Source: Bradyrhizobium sacchari (GTDB lineage: Bacteria > Pseudomonadota > Alphaproteobacteria > Rhizobiales > Xanthobacteraceae). Taken from it: a stretch of 64,000 nucleotides of DNA. How positions within the stretch are numbered: position 1 is the first letter of the stretch; every line of letters begins with the position of its first letter. Below the pieces are notes generated by a model. That model was not told the DNA's origin. It saw nothing but the letters and a program-made list of their open reading frames with translations, and searched no databases. The position numbers were made by a program, and so were the translations under genes. The DNA lies in the NCBI RefSeq assembly GCF_002068095.1, contig NZ_LWIG01000060.1:42061-106060 (forward strand), given 5' to 3'. Positions 1 to 9,019 of this stretch are shown here, piece by piece.

Positions 1-388
1 ATGGTCGTCAGCCTCGACTCACCTGGCCGTTTACCGCTGTCAAGGCGACCGATGAGAGGTCCTTTACCTCCAATCATGCCGACCAGCTTCAACGCAGACA
101 TTTGGACCCTGGTGTATCCAAAACCCGGTGATGCGCTGGCGCTACTCCAGCCCGTGCTGTTCCAGGTCAGCAGCCGGCACGATCCCAATCGATAATACCC
201 TTGAAAAAACTTTATTGTCTTTCGGTCATCCGGCGGTGGTAGGACGGTCGGGGCTTCACTTCCGAACAAAATCAGCTTGGGCACCTGCTATATCGGCTAG
301 TGGAAGCGCCGATCCCACAGGTAAACTCCGCTCGCGAATGCCCAGTTCTCCGATAGCGAGTAGTCATTTATGGGCTACGGTGAGGAAC
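1..388. other. No recognisable gene
   Basis: Short open frames occur on both strands but none resembles a known protein or has a convincing ribosome binding site. The stretch looks like decayed island DNA downstream of the minus-strand peroxidase gene. Confidence 0.4.
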
Positions 389-1459
389 CTATTTATCCAC
401 AGACGGCTTTGGCGTTTTGTCGGTACGTGTGGGCAATATCGGATAATCAATCTTAGGCAGTTGGCCAGTGAGTGAATTCAGAAACGCGACGATGTCATCT
501 TTTTCCCTATCATCAAGCTTTACGCCTAGTTGAACCTCACTCATGACGCCGACCGCTTGTTTGAGGTCCCAAACTTGACCCGAGTGGAAATAGGGGGGGC
601 GCAATGCGACGTTGCGAAGAGGCGCAGAGCGGAAAACATATTCGTCGCCGGGCGCCTTGGTGACGGCGAAACGGCCCTTGTCGTCGCTCGGTAGCAGGCT
701 TGCGGCTGGCCTTTCCACCACACCGAACGGAAAGTAATCCTGTCCACCGACGTTCATACCGCTGTGGCAAGAGGCGCATCCCTTGTCGATGAACAGCTTT
801 AATCCTGACTTCTGTTGATCACTGAGAGCGTACGCATCGCCCTTGAGGTACCGGTCGAAAGGGGCGCCAGGCGTGATCAAGGTCGCCTCGAAGGCTTCGA
901 TCGCCTTTGCGAAATTGTCGAAAGTGATAGGCCTTGCATCCTTGGGGAATGCCTTACCGAACATAACGACGTAACCGGTCATTGAATTCAGTGTGTCGAG
1001 CACTCGAGCGGGCGTCGCATTCATCTCGATGCTGGCCTGGACGGGGCCACTGGCCTGCGCCTTAAGGTCTGCCGCGCGACCATCCCAGAACTGCGCCACA
1101 TTGAAGACTGCGTTATAGACTGTTGGCGCACGACGCGAACCCAGCTGCCAGCGATGACCAACCGACGTCGGGCCGGCGTCTACTCCGCCGGTCCCGAGGT
1201 TATGGCATGTGTTGCAGCTAATGACCTGGCTAGCCGATAGCCTTGGATCGAAGAACAGGGTTTTGCCGAGTATGACCTTTTCTTCGGTGATAGGGTTATC
1301 CTTGACCGCAGGGGCCATCGAGGGGATCGGATTGAAAATCTGCCTCGCTGTGATCAGCAAATCATCATTGGCGCTTGCTGCCGACGAAGCCAGAATTCCG
1401 GCAGCCAGGAGAGATGACTTGCCTGTCCTGTTCAGGCCTCGTACCGCTGACTCACTCAT
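389..1459 (-). CDS. Di-heme cytochrome c peroxidase / MauG-type protein
   Basis: A 356-residue exported protein of the bacterial di-heme cytochrome c peroxidase/MauG family, which uses two c-type haems in the periplasm to reduce peroxide or oxidise a partner. A signal peptide spans about residues 1-31 (hydrophobic core LLAAGILASSAASA). Two CxxCH haem sites are visible, C82-N-T-C85-H86 and C228-A-S-C231-H232, and the length fits the family. The start was chosen because GAGGTG lies 5 bases upstream of this ATG; the frame stays open further upstream but that part looks non-coding. It shares its strand with the ATP-grasp gene at 1821-3203 but the gap is over 350 bases. Substrate unknown; MauG-like maturation activity cannot be excluded. 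Confidence 0.85.
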   Translation of the reverse strand: MSESAVRGLNRTGKSSLLAAGILASSAASANDDLLITARQIFNPIPSMAPAVKDNPITEEKVILGKTLFFDPRLSASQVISCNTCHNLGTGGVDAGPTSVGHRWQLGSRRAPTVYNAVFNVAQFWDGRAADLKAQASGPVQASIEMNATPARVLDTLNSMTGYVVMFGKAFPKDARPITFDNFAKAIEAFEATLITPGAPFDRYLKGDAYALSDQQKSGLKLFIDKGCASCHSGMNVGGQDYFPFGVVERPAASLLPSDDKGRFAVTKAPGDEYVFRSAPLRNVALRPPYFHSGQVWDLKQAVGVMSEVQLGVKLDDREKDDIVAFLNSLTGQLPKIDYPILPTRTDKTPKPSVDK

Positions 1460-1820
1460 GTACACCTCAGTATTTGTCGACTTGCATCGATCACAAACAT
1501 GGCGCGGCGAGGACCGCGCGACCCTGCCCGTCTGCAGGTCAGCCAAAGACGAATGGCAATCCTTCGGAATGCGGCTAGGCTGCACCTGGCTCACATCCGC
1601 CGCCCTGTTAGTAAGCAACCGCCGTGCCAGTGAAGCTCAAGATCTAAGCCGCCCGATTAGGTCACATCGCAGACTAGGAATAGCTGCCGAGCTATCGCTT
1701 GCGCAAAGTCACGATCAGGATGCGCCGTTTAGCATCATAGAGCCCCCGCTCTATCCGGCGCCTGCAGCCAGGCCAGGTCACCCGCCGCACCGAACCTCTT
1801 TGCTCCTAGGTTGTCTCCTT
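1460..1820. other. Intergenic, no gene seen
   Basis: This stretch separates the ATP-grasp gene from the peroxidase gene, both on the minus strand. It should hold the peroxidase promoter, but no motif stands out. Confidence 0.35.
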
Positions 1821-3203
1821 TCATTTCGGGGCTCGAGGAAGCGCTGCTTTAGCGCGGGGCCGTGAACTGAGCGGTTGAAGATGTGATCGTTGAGACCTCA
1901 GTAGCCGGTGTTGCTTATCGTGGGCCGTGGGCCTATCGGGCGCAATTACAACGCACTCCACAGTGCCAGCCTTTTCGTCCGCGGCAAGTGGGATCACGCC
2001 CTCCTTACGTGTGCGGTCGAACAGAAAACCTCCTTTCACTAAACGATCATGCGCTGCTTGAAAGGATGGTGATGGCACATTTCTTACGGATAAAACGACG
2101 TTGCAACCGGAATAGTCAAGACCTAGCAGCCGGACGGCAATGTTGTGTAACACTGAGCCGCCACCCCAGCGGCCGTTCGCTTCATTGAACAGCAACCGTC
2201 CGTCTATTCCGAAAATGGCGTCGATGTTGATCATTCCGCGATATCCCAGGTCTCGCGCTAGTGCCACAAATCGATAGGCATGCGCCTGCGCAGTCAACCA
2301 TTGCTCGTTCTCCAGGTCGCTTGGAAGCTCAAGCCCTGTCCAGATCAGAGATCTTTCGGATCGGTCTGTGCTTTTACGCAAACGTATGTTTCCACTGTTG
2401 ATAAAAACGATTGATGCATCGTCCCGGATTGCATATTCGAGATAAAACAAAGATCGGGCCAAGTGGTAAGATTCCACGACAATCGTGTTACACGAGCTTG
2501 TCGTCATCTCAGACCAAAGCGCGTCGGGATCAAACGACCGCCACGAAATCAACCGAGTATCTCTGGCTCCAGGTAGCGGATCGCTTTTTTTGCTGGTCAA
2601 GATAACATTTCCGACACCCCCAGCTCCATTGTCCAACTTTACAATGACCCTGCCGGTCTCGGATCTGAGGGAACTGACGGCTCTGAACAGTCCATTTGGG
2701 TCTGTCGCTACGGATCCATGAGGGAGCGGAAGTGCGACGCTTGTTGCCAATTGACGGAAGTGGCTCTTGCGATTCAGCAGATCAGGCCCGCGCTGCAGAG
2801 CGAAGTCGTCGCCCGTCTTCGGTATGCCGAGTATGGCCGCAAGGCGTGCTACGCCTTCAGTAGAGTAGCAGGGATACATTCCCCAGGCGGATTTCCGACG
2901 AATATGTCTTTTGATTCGCTCGACAACAGTCTTAGACAGCAACGTGCAATCATCGAGGATCGCCGATTGGCGACTCGCTTCAGGTACGACCAGGCAAAGA
3001 CTCGATGGGTCGAAATCGAGCGTCGCGCCAATGAAGGATAGTAAATCCGCCGGGATAACTACCGGCGAGACTATCAGGTCGCCCGCCTGAGCAAACCACG
3101 CTGAACGGTATGCCGAGTTGGCCGCCAGCGAAAGTTGAGCGTTTGTTAAATCGGCGCCCGACATCTGAGGCGTACCGGCGTTCATAATTAGGATCCGCGG
3201 CAT
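1821..3203 (-). CDS. ATP-grasp ligase, pre-ATP-grasp/PGM1-like
   Basis: A 460-residue ATP-grasp protein, a fold that usually joins a carboxylate to an amine or thiol through an acyl-phosphate. Visible features are the nucleotide-binding Lys189, a glycine loop (GAGGVG, 193-198) and a metal-binding motif N340-E341-x-N343 followed by RWGGGS. The N-terminal 130 residues resemble the pre-ATP-grasp domain of peptide-ligase-like proteins. The start has GGAG 7 bases upstream. After about residue 420 the sequence becomes basic and low-complexity (HRLLRSQRSHLQPLSSRPRAKAA), so the true C terminus may have been replaced by a frameshift. No peptide precursor or amino-acid carrier gene is evident nearby, so the substrate is unknown. 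Confidence 0.75.
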   Translation of the reverse strand: MPRILIMNAGTPQMSGADLTNAQLSLAANSAYRSAWFAQAGDLIVSPVVIPADLLSFIGATLDFDPSSLCLVVPEASRQSAILDDCTLLSKTVVERIKRHIRRKSAWGMYPCYSTEGVARLAAILGIPKTGDDFALQRGPDLLNRKSHFRQLATSVALPLPHGSVATDPNGLFRAVSSLRSETGRVIVKLDNGAGGVGNVILTSKKSDPLPGARDTRLISWRSFDPDALWSEMTTSSCNTIVVESYHLARSLFYLEYAIRDDASIVFINSGNIRLRKSTDRSERSLIWTGLELPSDLENEQWLTAQAHAYRFVALARDLGYRGMINIDAIFGIDGRLLFNEANGRWGGGSVLHNIAVRLLGLDYSGCNVVLSVRNVPSPSFQAAHDRLVKGGFLFDRTRKEGVIPLAADEKAGTVECVVIAPDRPTAHDKQHRLLRSQRSHLQPLSSRPRAKAALPRAPK

Positions 3204-3285
3204 TCGCGAGCTCCGAGCATCTGGACGTGATCAGACTGTGACCGTCATGGCAACCATCATGGCCATGCCGCGCCGTCGTGAGGCC

Positions 3286-3690
3286 CTAAGAGAGGCCTGC
3301 TTTTGCGCCGTCTCGACCTGCGATGTAATGGGATTGAACGGCCCGTCTCCGTCCTGCCGGGCTCAATTGATAGCTCCTTCGGGTTCGTCCCGTGTCGATC
3401 CCGTTCGGCAAAAATGCCGGATGTTGCCCAGCGCGGGGTTGGGTAGTTTTCGCGTGAAACGGTTTCGCGCGGCCCCTGGAACGGGCTGTGACCAAATATG
3501 TGCGATCATCGCTTCCGGCTCGATCCGGGCCCACGGTCGCAGCGGCCAATGGTTCGCCGCACATAAAGGCCTCTTTGGTATCGCCATGTTTGAAGCCGAT
3601 GATGCAACGGCACTGGCCTTCAGTATGGTCAATTAACAGAACCTTCTTAACGCCGTCGGGGTCGGTCAACTTGCTGCTCCAGAATGCCAC
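3286..3690 (-). CDS. Small protein resembling GcrA C-terminal region, possibly decayed
   Basis: A frame of up to 134 residues starting at GTG, with GGAAG 7 bases upstream. The stretch EGQCRCIIGFKHGDTKEAFMCG resembles the C-terminal segment of alphaproteobacterial GcrA-like cell-cycle regulators (CRxPIGdP...FxxCG). The second Cys/His pair expected after this is missing and the remainder is basic and poorly structured, so the gene may be damaged. The N-terminal helix-turn-helix of true GcrA is absent. Recognition is from memory of the family only. Confidence 0.35.
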   Translation of the reverse strand: MAFWSSKLTDPDGVKKVLLIDHTEGQCRCIIGFKHGDTKEAFMCGEPLAAATVGPDRAGSDDRTYLVTARSRGRAKPFHAKTTQPRAGQHPAFLPNGIDTGRTRRSYQLSPAGRRRAVQSHYIAGRDGAKAGLS

Positions 3691-4922
3691 ACAATATCTT
3701 CCGATGCCGCGCTGGTTACCCCAAGTTCTACGTGCAGGTCAGGCTCTTCGTAAAACTGCGCAGGCCCGCCATCTGTCACACCTTTGCGCAATCGAGTTGC
3801 CTTGTTTGCCACCGGAACGAAGTTTGAAGATAGCCGGTTCGGCGAACTGATCTTTGCGCGGTGTTGCGCCAGAAGAGACACTTGCCACAGCTTCAGGAAG
3901 TAGCCCCACCCTAGGTGGATAGAATCTTACGTCGATCAATTCAGACCTCATCGGCTCTCTGGCGGTGCTGTCCCGACAGCCACATCGTCCGGTTCGAGGA
4001 ATGCCGAACCCGTCAAAGTGATGTACGAGCCATAGCGCCGCAATCGGACTTGCTTCAAGCCTCCCCACCTACGGACCATCGGGGATGAGGAGCATGACCG
4101 GCCATCGGGCCGTGGATTTGACCAGCTGAGGCATTCGAAGTCCTTCACACCCCAGATAGGTGCCACCCTCAAGAGCCTACGATCTAACGTTACGTCAGAT
4201 TCAAGCCCGTTTTGGCGGCCGATGACAACATGACCAAGCTCATGCTACCCAAAGAGGGGCCGCCGGGGGCTGGTGTCGCGAGCATTCAACGCTTGCCCTG
4301 AAGGGCGGCGCAGTTGTGGTTCTTGGCCCCTTTGAGGAGCGAGCCGCCGAATGTGCAGGCGGCGTCTTCCAACGGGCGTCTCGGTTGCTGACTTTTGACC
4401 AAATTTAGAGTTGCAGAGCGTACGCGGGCCATCACCATCGACGGCTCGCCGCTCGGATAGCCCTCTCTCCGCACCGCTTATCTCACCCCGCCCAAGCTGG
4501 CGCAAAACTTTTGGCGCCTGCGAAAAGCGCAACGCCGGTGCTGGTCTCGGCGAAATGTTCAATTCGCCTGATAGCTTCACCCTGACGTCCTCGGTGCGCG
4601 CGCTGATGCCGAGAATCTTCTGCACCAGCTCGTTGGACTGGACCATGGTCGCGATGCGGATGTGACTCGCCCATGGCTGGGTTGCGCGATCGCATTTGGC
4701 TGGCCTCCGCCGCGGAAGACACCGGCATTCACGGTGATATCCCCTTTGAGGTCATTCCTCGCCTCTGCACAACTCCCGTGCGCCCGCTGAGGAGTGAGAA
4801 CGCCCAGATTCCAAGGCGCTGTATCGAAGCGATGTATGCCGTTTCCCTGCCAGCCGCCCAAGAGGGAGGACAGGGACCCGCTGGTCATTGTGGATCCTTC
4901 GGTGTAGACGGCCTCGGCGCAC
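3691..4922. other. Decayed intergenic region
   Basis: No intact gene is recognised. Short minus-strand frames occur, including one near 4245-4646 beginning MVQSNELVQKILGIS that looks protein-like at first but loses coherence, suggesting a frameshifted remnant. The region contains one of two MerR-type promoters described separately. Confidence 0.35.
4165..4206 (-). promoter_or_regulatory. MerR-type promoter with 19-bp spacer, copy 1
   Basis: Read on the minus strand, a -35-like TTGAAT (4199-4204) is followed by a 19-base spacer and a -10-like TAGGCT. The spacer is largely filled by the inverted repeat ATCTGACGTAACGTTAGAT (4182-4200), in which ATCTnACGT faces ACGTnAGAT around a central A. An over-long 19-bp spacer occupied by a palindrome is the hallmark of MerR-family activated promoters. 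No intact MerR gene or target gene is found directly downstream. Confidence 0.55.
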
Positions 4923-5099
4923 CTAATGCGCTCGCAGGAGAACACGCCGTTTTGCCTCGAGAAGATGTTCATCCAGCGTCTCGTGCAGCACACGCCGAAG
5001 CTCTGGTGGAATCGAGCTATCTGTATCGATCATTTCCCGAAACTTCCGAATGATGCGTTCCATCTTTCCCAGTGCTTCATTCCTCTGCCAGGGCATCAT
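4923..5099 (-). CDS. Small hypothetical helical protein
   Basis: A 58-residue protein starting MMPWQRNEALGKMERIIRKF and ending KRRVLLRAH. It is rich in charged helical segments with no membrane segment or cysteine motif. The start is well supported by AAAGGAG about 7 bases upstream of the first of two adjacent ATG codons. The family is not recognised. Confidence 0.5.
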   Translation of the reverse strand: MMPWQRNEALGKMERIIRKFREMIDTDSSIPPELRRVLHETLDEHLLEAKRRVLLRAH

Positions 5100-5352
5100 C
5101 GATTGTCTCCTTTGGCGCGCAACGCACGTTTCGTCCCGGATTCTCACCTCAACAACCGACGCTCGAACAGCCCCGAGTCGACCAAGAGCTGGCTATCGGG
5201 CCACGTGCTCAGCGCGAGTTGTTTTGACTGAGACGTGGGTAGGCGGCGCTCACTCAAATTCCGCAGAAGTGACGCGCATTTGCGGCTGGAATATTCTTGC
5301 ACGCGTAAGCTGCACTCTTGATTGCATAATCGAGCATTGGCCAGCTCGGCTC

Positions 5353-6366
5353 TCAGGCGTTTGAAACGGCGATCAAGCGGTTCAGTCGAGCGGCTGCAGC
5401 GCCGCGATCAAGTGATTCTTGTCCAAGTGCCACGCCCTCCTGCAGGGTCGAGGCCCGCCCGGCCACTACCAGTGCCGCCGCTGCGTTCAACAGCGCGGCA
5501 TCGCGAAGACGACCTGGTAGACCATCAAGCACTTTTCGCAGCTCAACCGCATGAGCCTCGACATCACTGCTCTCGAGCGCATCGGTGCGGTAGCGGGGGA
5601 GCCCGGCTTCCTCCGGCGTCACTTCGAACGTGCGGACTGTACCCGCTTCAACAGCAGCAACTAAGCTTGTGCCCGTAAGGGTTATTTCCTCGAGCCCGTC
5701 CGAGCCATGAACAACCCATACCGAATCGGCACCAAGGTTCTTCAAGACGTGCGCCAGAGGCTGCACCCATTCGGGAGTGAACACCCCAAGGATCTGCCGC
5801 TTGACTCTGGCCGGATTGGACAGAGCCTCGACCAGATTAAACATCGTGTGGGTTCCAAGTGTGCTCCGGATCTGGCTGATGCGCTGCATCGCCGGATACT
5901 CGGCCGACGCAAACATGAAGCCAACGTCGGCTTCCTGCACACAGCGTGCCATTGCGTCGGGCGTGAGATCGACCTTAACGCCGAGGCGCGCCAACACGTC
6001 TGCGGTGCTTGAGCCCGAAGATGTAGCGCGGTTGACATTCTTGGCGACAGGAATCCCGACCCCGGCGACGATGAACGAAGCGCACGTCGATACGTTGAGC
6101 GAACACATAGCGGTGTCGATCGTGCCACCGATGTCAATGGGATCGCATCGCGTCTCGACCGTGGGCATTATATTTCGCATGGCAGACGCGGCGCCCGTGA
6201 CTTCTGCGACCGTCTCGCCGCGGACCCTCATCCCGATCAACAAGCCACCGATTTGCGAGGGAGTTGCATCACCCGACATCATGCTGTCGAACGCTGATGC
6301 AGCCTCCTCACGTGTCAGAGTGGCGCCGGTGACAACTTTGCGGATGATCGATTTAAGCGGTTCCAT
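5353..6366 (-). CDS. TrpD-like anthranilate phosphoribosyltransferase with altered active-site motifs
   Basis: A 337-residue protein collinear with TrpD, which joins anthranilate to PRPP in tryptophan synthesis. The fold-level pattern is retained: the N-terminal helical domain, NVST (91-94), SSGSSTADVLARLGV (116-130), FNL..LSNP and DGLEE (223-227). Key motifs are changed. The PRPP loop, normally GTGGDG, reads DIGGTI near 78-83; KHGNR reads KNVNR (109-113); LGPLxNP reads VEALSNP. Only some PRPP and Mg contacts can therefore be conserved. No other trp gene is adjacent, so this is likely a symbiosis-region paralogue acting on a different acceptor, or an inactive copy. It is full length with no frameshift. 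Confidence 0.8.
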   Translation of the reverse strand: MEPLKSIIRKVVTGATLTREEAASAFDSMMSGDATPSQIGGLLIGMRVRGETVAEVTGAASAMRNIMPTVETRCDPIDIGGTIDTAMCSLNVSTCASFIVAGVGIPVAKNVNRATSSGSSTADVLARLGVKVDLTPDAMARCVQEADVGFMFASAEYPAMQRISQIRSTLGTHTMFNLVEALSNPARVKRQILGVFTPEWVQPLAHVLKNLGADSVWVVHGSDGLEEITLTGTSLVAAVEAGTVRTFEVTPEEAGLPRYRTDALESSDVEAHAVELRKVLDGLPGRLRDAALLNAAAALVVAGRASTLQEGVALGQESLDRGAAAARLNRLIAVSNA

Positions 6367-6972
6367 CGTACTTTACACGTTCCTTGTCAAAATCTGCGGG
6401 CCGTCGGTTCAACCATGCGTCTGCGGAGACCTAGCAACGACCGCCTTGATGTAGCCGCCGGCTGCATCCGCACGTGCTACGGTCCCATAAGTGCTTAAGG
6501 CGGCCGTTGGATGAGCGTGGGCCGTGGCGACGCTACAACCTGACGCTAGGTGAGGGTCAAGCTCTCTCCATTCGATGGTGCCGTCAGGAGGAAATCGGCC
6601 GCTAATTAGCGCACTGTTGCTTGATGCCAGACGACGCTCTGTCTCGCGCCCGCTTGCCCGCGATGTTCCGGCCTGATCACAAGGCTTTTTGGCCTTCCGG
6701 TGCCGCCGTGGCGGATCCATCGAACGGCTTCCTGGCCTGGTTCGAATGTATCGTGCTGAGTAGATTTCAGCCCGAGCTCAGCTGGCTCTGCGAAATAGCC
6801 CCACCTGAGGTTAAGTGAGCTTGCGCTGGACAACCTTCAAAGGAGCGATCGCACGCGTCCCTTGATCCGCTCGCTTGAGGTGGTGCGCCGCCCGGCGAAC
6901 CCTCGGGTGACGTGCTGCACCTCAAGTGGGGCGACTTCTGGGGAGGAGTCGGACCGACAGGTCGCAGCATCT
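6367..6972. other. Intergenic, no gene recognised
   Basis: The upstream region of the trpD-like gene. Short frames on both strands are not convincing. The minus-strand piece near 6790-6810 shares a short GGTGGGGCTA segment with 3898-3907, possibly an old repeat. Confidence 0.3.
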
Positions 6973-7272
6973 TCACTTCGATCCGCTGCCCTTATTGCCG
7001 ATGTCGCGCCCGGAGATCACGTAGCGACATGGCTGACTGAGGCTATCTTGCTTTGATCTGAGGCAGGCAGTGATAGCGCTGCGATCTGGTATGTGACTGC
7101 TACAAAGGCGGAACACGTCCCCCATGCAGGCCTCTTTCTCCTCTGCAGTCGGCGTTCGATCACGCGCGTTGACCGGCGCGAGGATTACAGCTGTCACTGC
7201 CACGCCAAGAGCGATGGCGCGGTAGTAGAGTCTGAGGCACGAAGCCAACTGAATTCGTTGTTTTTGCATCAT
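6973..7272 (-). CDS. Small secreted Cys-rich protein
   Basis: A 99-residue protein with an N-terminal signal-like segment (YYRAIALGVAVTAVILAPVNA), then a mature region with the pattern ACMGDVFRLCSSHIP..ITACLRSKQDSLSQPCR. The spaced cysteines match a small exported Cys-rich family that I recall as common in bradyrhizobia; its function is not known. Two adjacent ATG codons are possible starts, preceded by a weak GAAGA. It stands alone between decayed stretches. Confidence 0.65.
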   Translation of the reverse strand: MMQKQRIQLASCLRLYYRAIALGVAVTAVILAPVNARDRTPTAEEKEACMGDVFRLCSSHIPDRSAITACLRSKQDSLSQPCRYVISGRDIGNKGSGSK

Positions 7273-8025
7273 GGTATGTCTTCAATTCGGTGGAGCTTCT
7301 TATCGTTCTTGCTGCGCTTAGCGCATCTTCCTGCCAACCGGGAAGCAGGCGGAACTGGTTAGCTGCGTGCGGGCAAGGTCGTTGTCACTTTTGCCGTTCT
7401 CGCTGTGAGCGGCGTGTCACCTCTCCATCACGACAGGAACGACACCTTCCATACCGGCAGAGCCCCGCGCAGGAAGGGGTTACTGGGCGGCTGTGCCGGC
7501 GCAGCAGATGGTCATTTTGGAGCTGCCGTGATTGTGCGGCCGGCGCATGTCTGGATCCGCGAGGCATTGCCTGGGGCCTGACATCTGCTGAGGTACTATG
7601 GCCAGCCCAATCGCCAGCCGACATGACGGCTAGTCGGCGCGGCGCCGAGTCGAGGCGGCCGAGGCTAGCAGTCAAGGTAGAGAGATCAGGCAAGCCAGGC
7701 GCGCTCAGGCCGTTGTTGATGATGCCTTCGATCGTGCAGAGCGACCATGATGAAACGCTGAGACTATGTTTGTGTAGCCGCACCTGTGTTCCACTTATGT
7801 GAAGAGGTTGGGCTAGGCATCTGTGAGCGAGGGGTGCTTCGCGTCGAGCCCGCTGAGGCTGCGGTGATGGGAGTGCCGGCCGTGCCGATCTCGAAACGCG
7901 CGATGTCGTCCAGCAGGGGCGGGAACAGCCTTTGTCTCCCATTCGATCGTCCCATGCGATGAGACATTCGCAATTCTGTGGCCTGTCAGGAAGCATTTGA
8001 TTGTCAGAGGTGGTCCCAACCTGTC
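7273..8025. other. Decayed intergenic region
   Basis: No intact gene is recognised on either strand. Overlapping frames of 70-220 codons occur, but they have biased composition and no family resemblance. The right end contains the second MerR-type promoter, which fires leftward into this stretch, so a target gene has probably been lost here. Confidence 0.35.
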
Positions 8026-8060
8026 CGGGATCGTACAATCTAACGTTACGTTCGATTCAA
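8026..8060 (-). promoter_or_regulatory. MerR-type promoter with 19-bp spacer, copy 2
   Basis: On the minus strand TTGAAT (8055-8060) and TACGAT are separated by 19 bases containing ATCGAACGTAACGTTAGAT (8038-8056), an imperfect palindrome with the same ACGTAACGT core as the copy near 4182. Flanking bases are also shared (CATCGGCC upstream of the -35 in both), so the two sites are duplicates about 3.9 kb apart. Confidence 0.55.
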
Positions 8061-8270
8061 GTCTCTTCGTGGGGCCGATGGTATGAGACAGTCGGACCTG
8101 TGCATTCTTCGCACGAGCACCGTCTGCAACGCGTACTTTGCGAATTCTGAATGGCTGCTGTGGATGGGGACTGCCTGCTTCGGCATCCGAGGCCACCAGC
8201 GTCGCTGCTACGTGATTATACGGAGCACCGGTGTCGCATTTCTTTGATCTACGAATTGCATGCTCTCTGC

Positions 8271-8477
8271 ATGAATCCGAAAAGTAAACTCTACCAGCCC
8301 GACCACTGGCGAGGCCGCGCGGAAGCAACGCGAACGAAAGCGGAAGCGCTCGTTGACGGAAAAGCCAAAGACAGGCTGCTTAGGATTGCCCTGGAGTACG
8401 ACAAGCTAGCCCGGCGTGCCCACATCTGGCAGATGCGCAAGAATGAGGACGATACGTGGCCTGAGCAAGAGCTGTAA
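8271..8477 (+). CDS. Small conserved hypothetical protein
   Basis: A 68-residue protein, MNPKSKLYQPDHWRGRAEAT onward. The pattern HWRxRAEatRtkAEalxDxxAKdrlLrIAleYDkLArRA is typical of a very common small helical family in Bradyrhizobium and relatives, of unknown function. The frame is open further upstream, but the protein-like part begins at this ATG. There is no clear ribosome binding site. Confidence 0.6.
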   Translation: MNPKSKLYQPDHWRGRAEATRTKAEALVDGKAKDRLLRIALEYDKLARRAHIWQMRKNEDDTWPEQEL

Positions 8478-8667
8478 GGGATCGCTGCGATCCATAAGAA
8501 AGGTCTCAGCCCGTTGATCTCAACGGCTAGGCAAAATCGCTCAACAGGCCGCCTGCACCGGGATATTGAGGGGGCCACCGGGCGAGGCCCTCGAGGGTTG
8601 TGTGACGCACGGTACGTGAGGGCGGAGCAGGCCGCATGCCCAACGCTCCTTAAGGTATATTTGTTGA

Positions 8668-8688
8668 GTCAGCTTCTCGAAAGCGAAC
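8668..8688 (+). promoter_or_regulatory. tts box (TtsI-binding promoter), apparently orphan
   Basis: GTCAGCTTCTCGAAAGCGAA matches the rhizobial tts-box core (GTCAGcTTnTCGaAAGCt), the site through which TtsI activates type III secretion and effector genes in response to flavonoids. The only plus-strand frame close by starts just 17 bases after the box and resembles nothing, so the box seems to have lost its gene. Confidence 0.6.
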
Positions 8689-8785
8689 TTTCGTATCACT
8701 GCGAATGCAGAACCCAAATTCTAAATTTGCGGCCGCGGCGCACGAGAGGCGCCGCAAGCCTTCCGCGCCTTTGCCATGCATGAGA

Positions 8786-9019
8786 TTATTTCAAAAAGAG
8801 CGCTGCGACGCCCCAGTAGATACCAACCCAAAGCAGCGCATTTGCGAGAAGTGCGGCCAGAGGCCAAAAATTCCGCCTCTTCTGCGCTGGCCCGGAGCGA
8901 CGATCGGTGCCGGTTTGCTTGAACATTGTGTGCTTTGGTGCGCGCCAATGTGGCATTTCATCACGCCCATCGCTGATCAACCGAAGAATTCCAAGCTTTT
9001 CATGCCTCCTATCACTCAT
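8786..9019 (-). CDS. Small hypothetical single-pass membrane protein
   Basis: A 77-residue protein. The N-terminal 45 residues are polar and basic, and the C terminus is one transmembrane helix (WPLAALLANALLWVGIYWGV) ending in AALFLK, a tail-anchored arrangement. The start was chosen because AGGA lies 9 bases upstream; an internal ATG at 8926 would give a 46-residue form that keeps the helix. The family is not recognised. Confidence 0.5.
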   Translation of the reverse strand: MSDRRHEKLGILRLISDGRDEMPHWRAPKHTMFKQTGTDRRSGPAQKRRNFWPLAALLANALLWVGIYWGVAALFLK

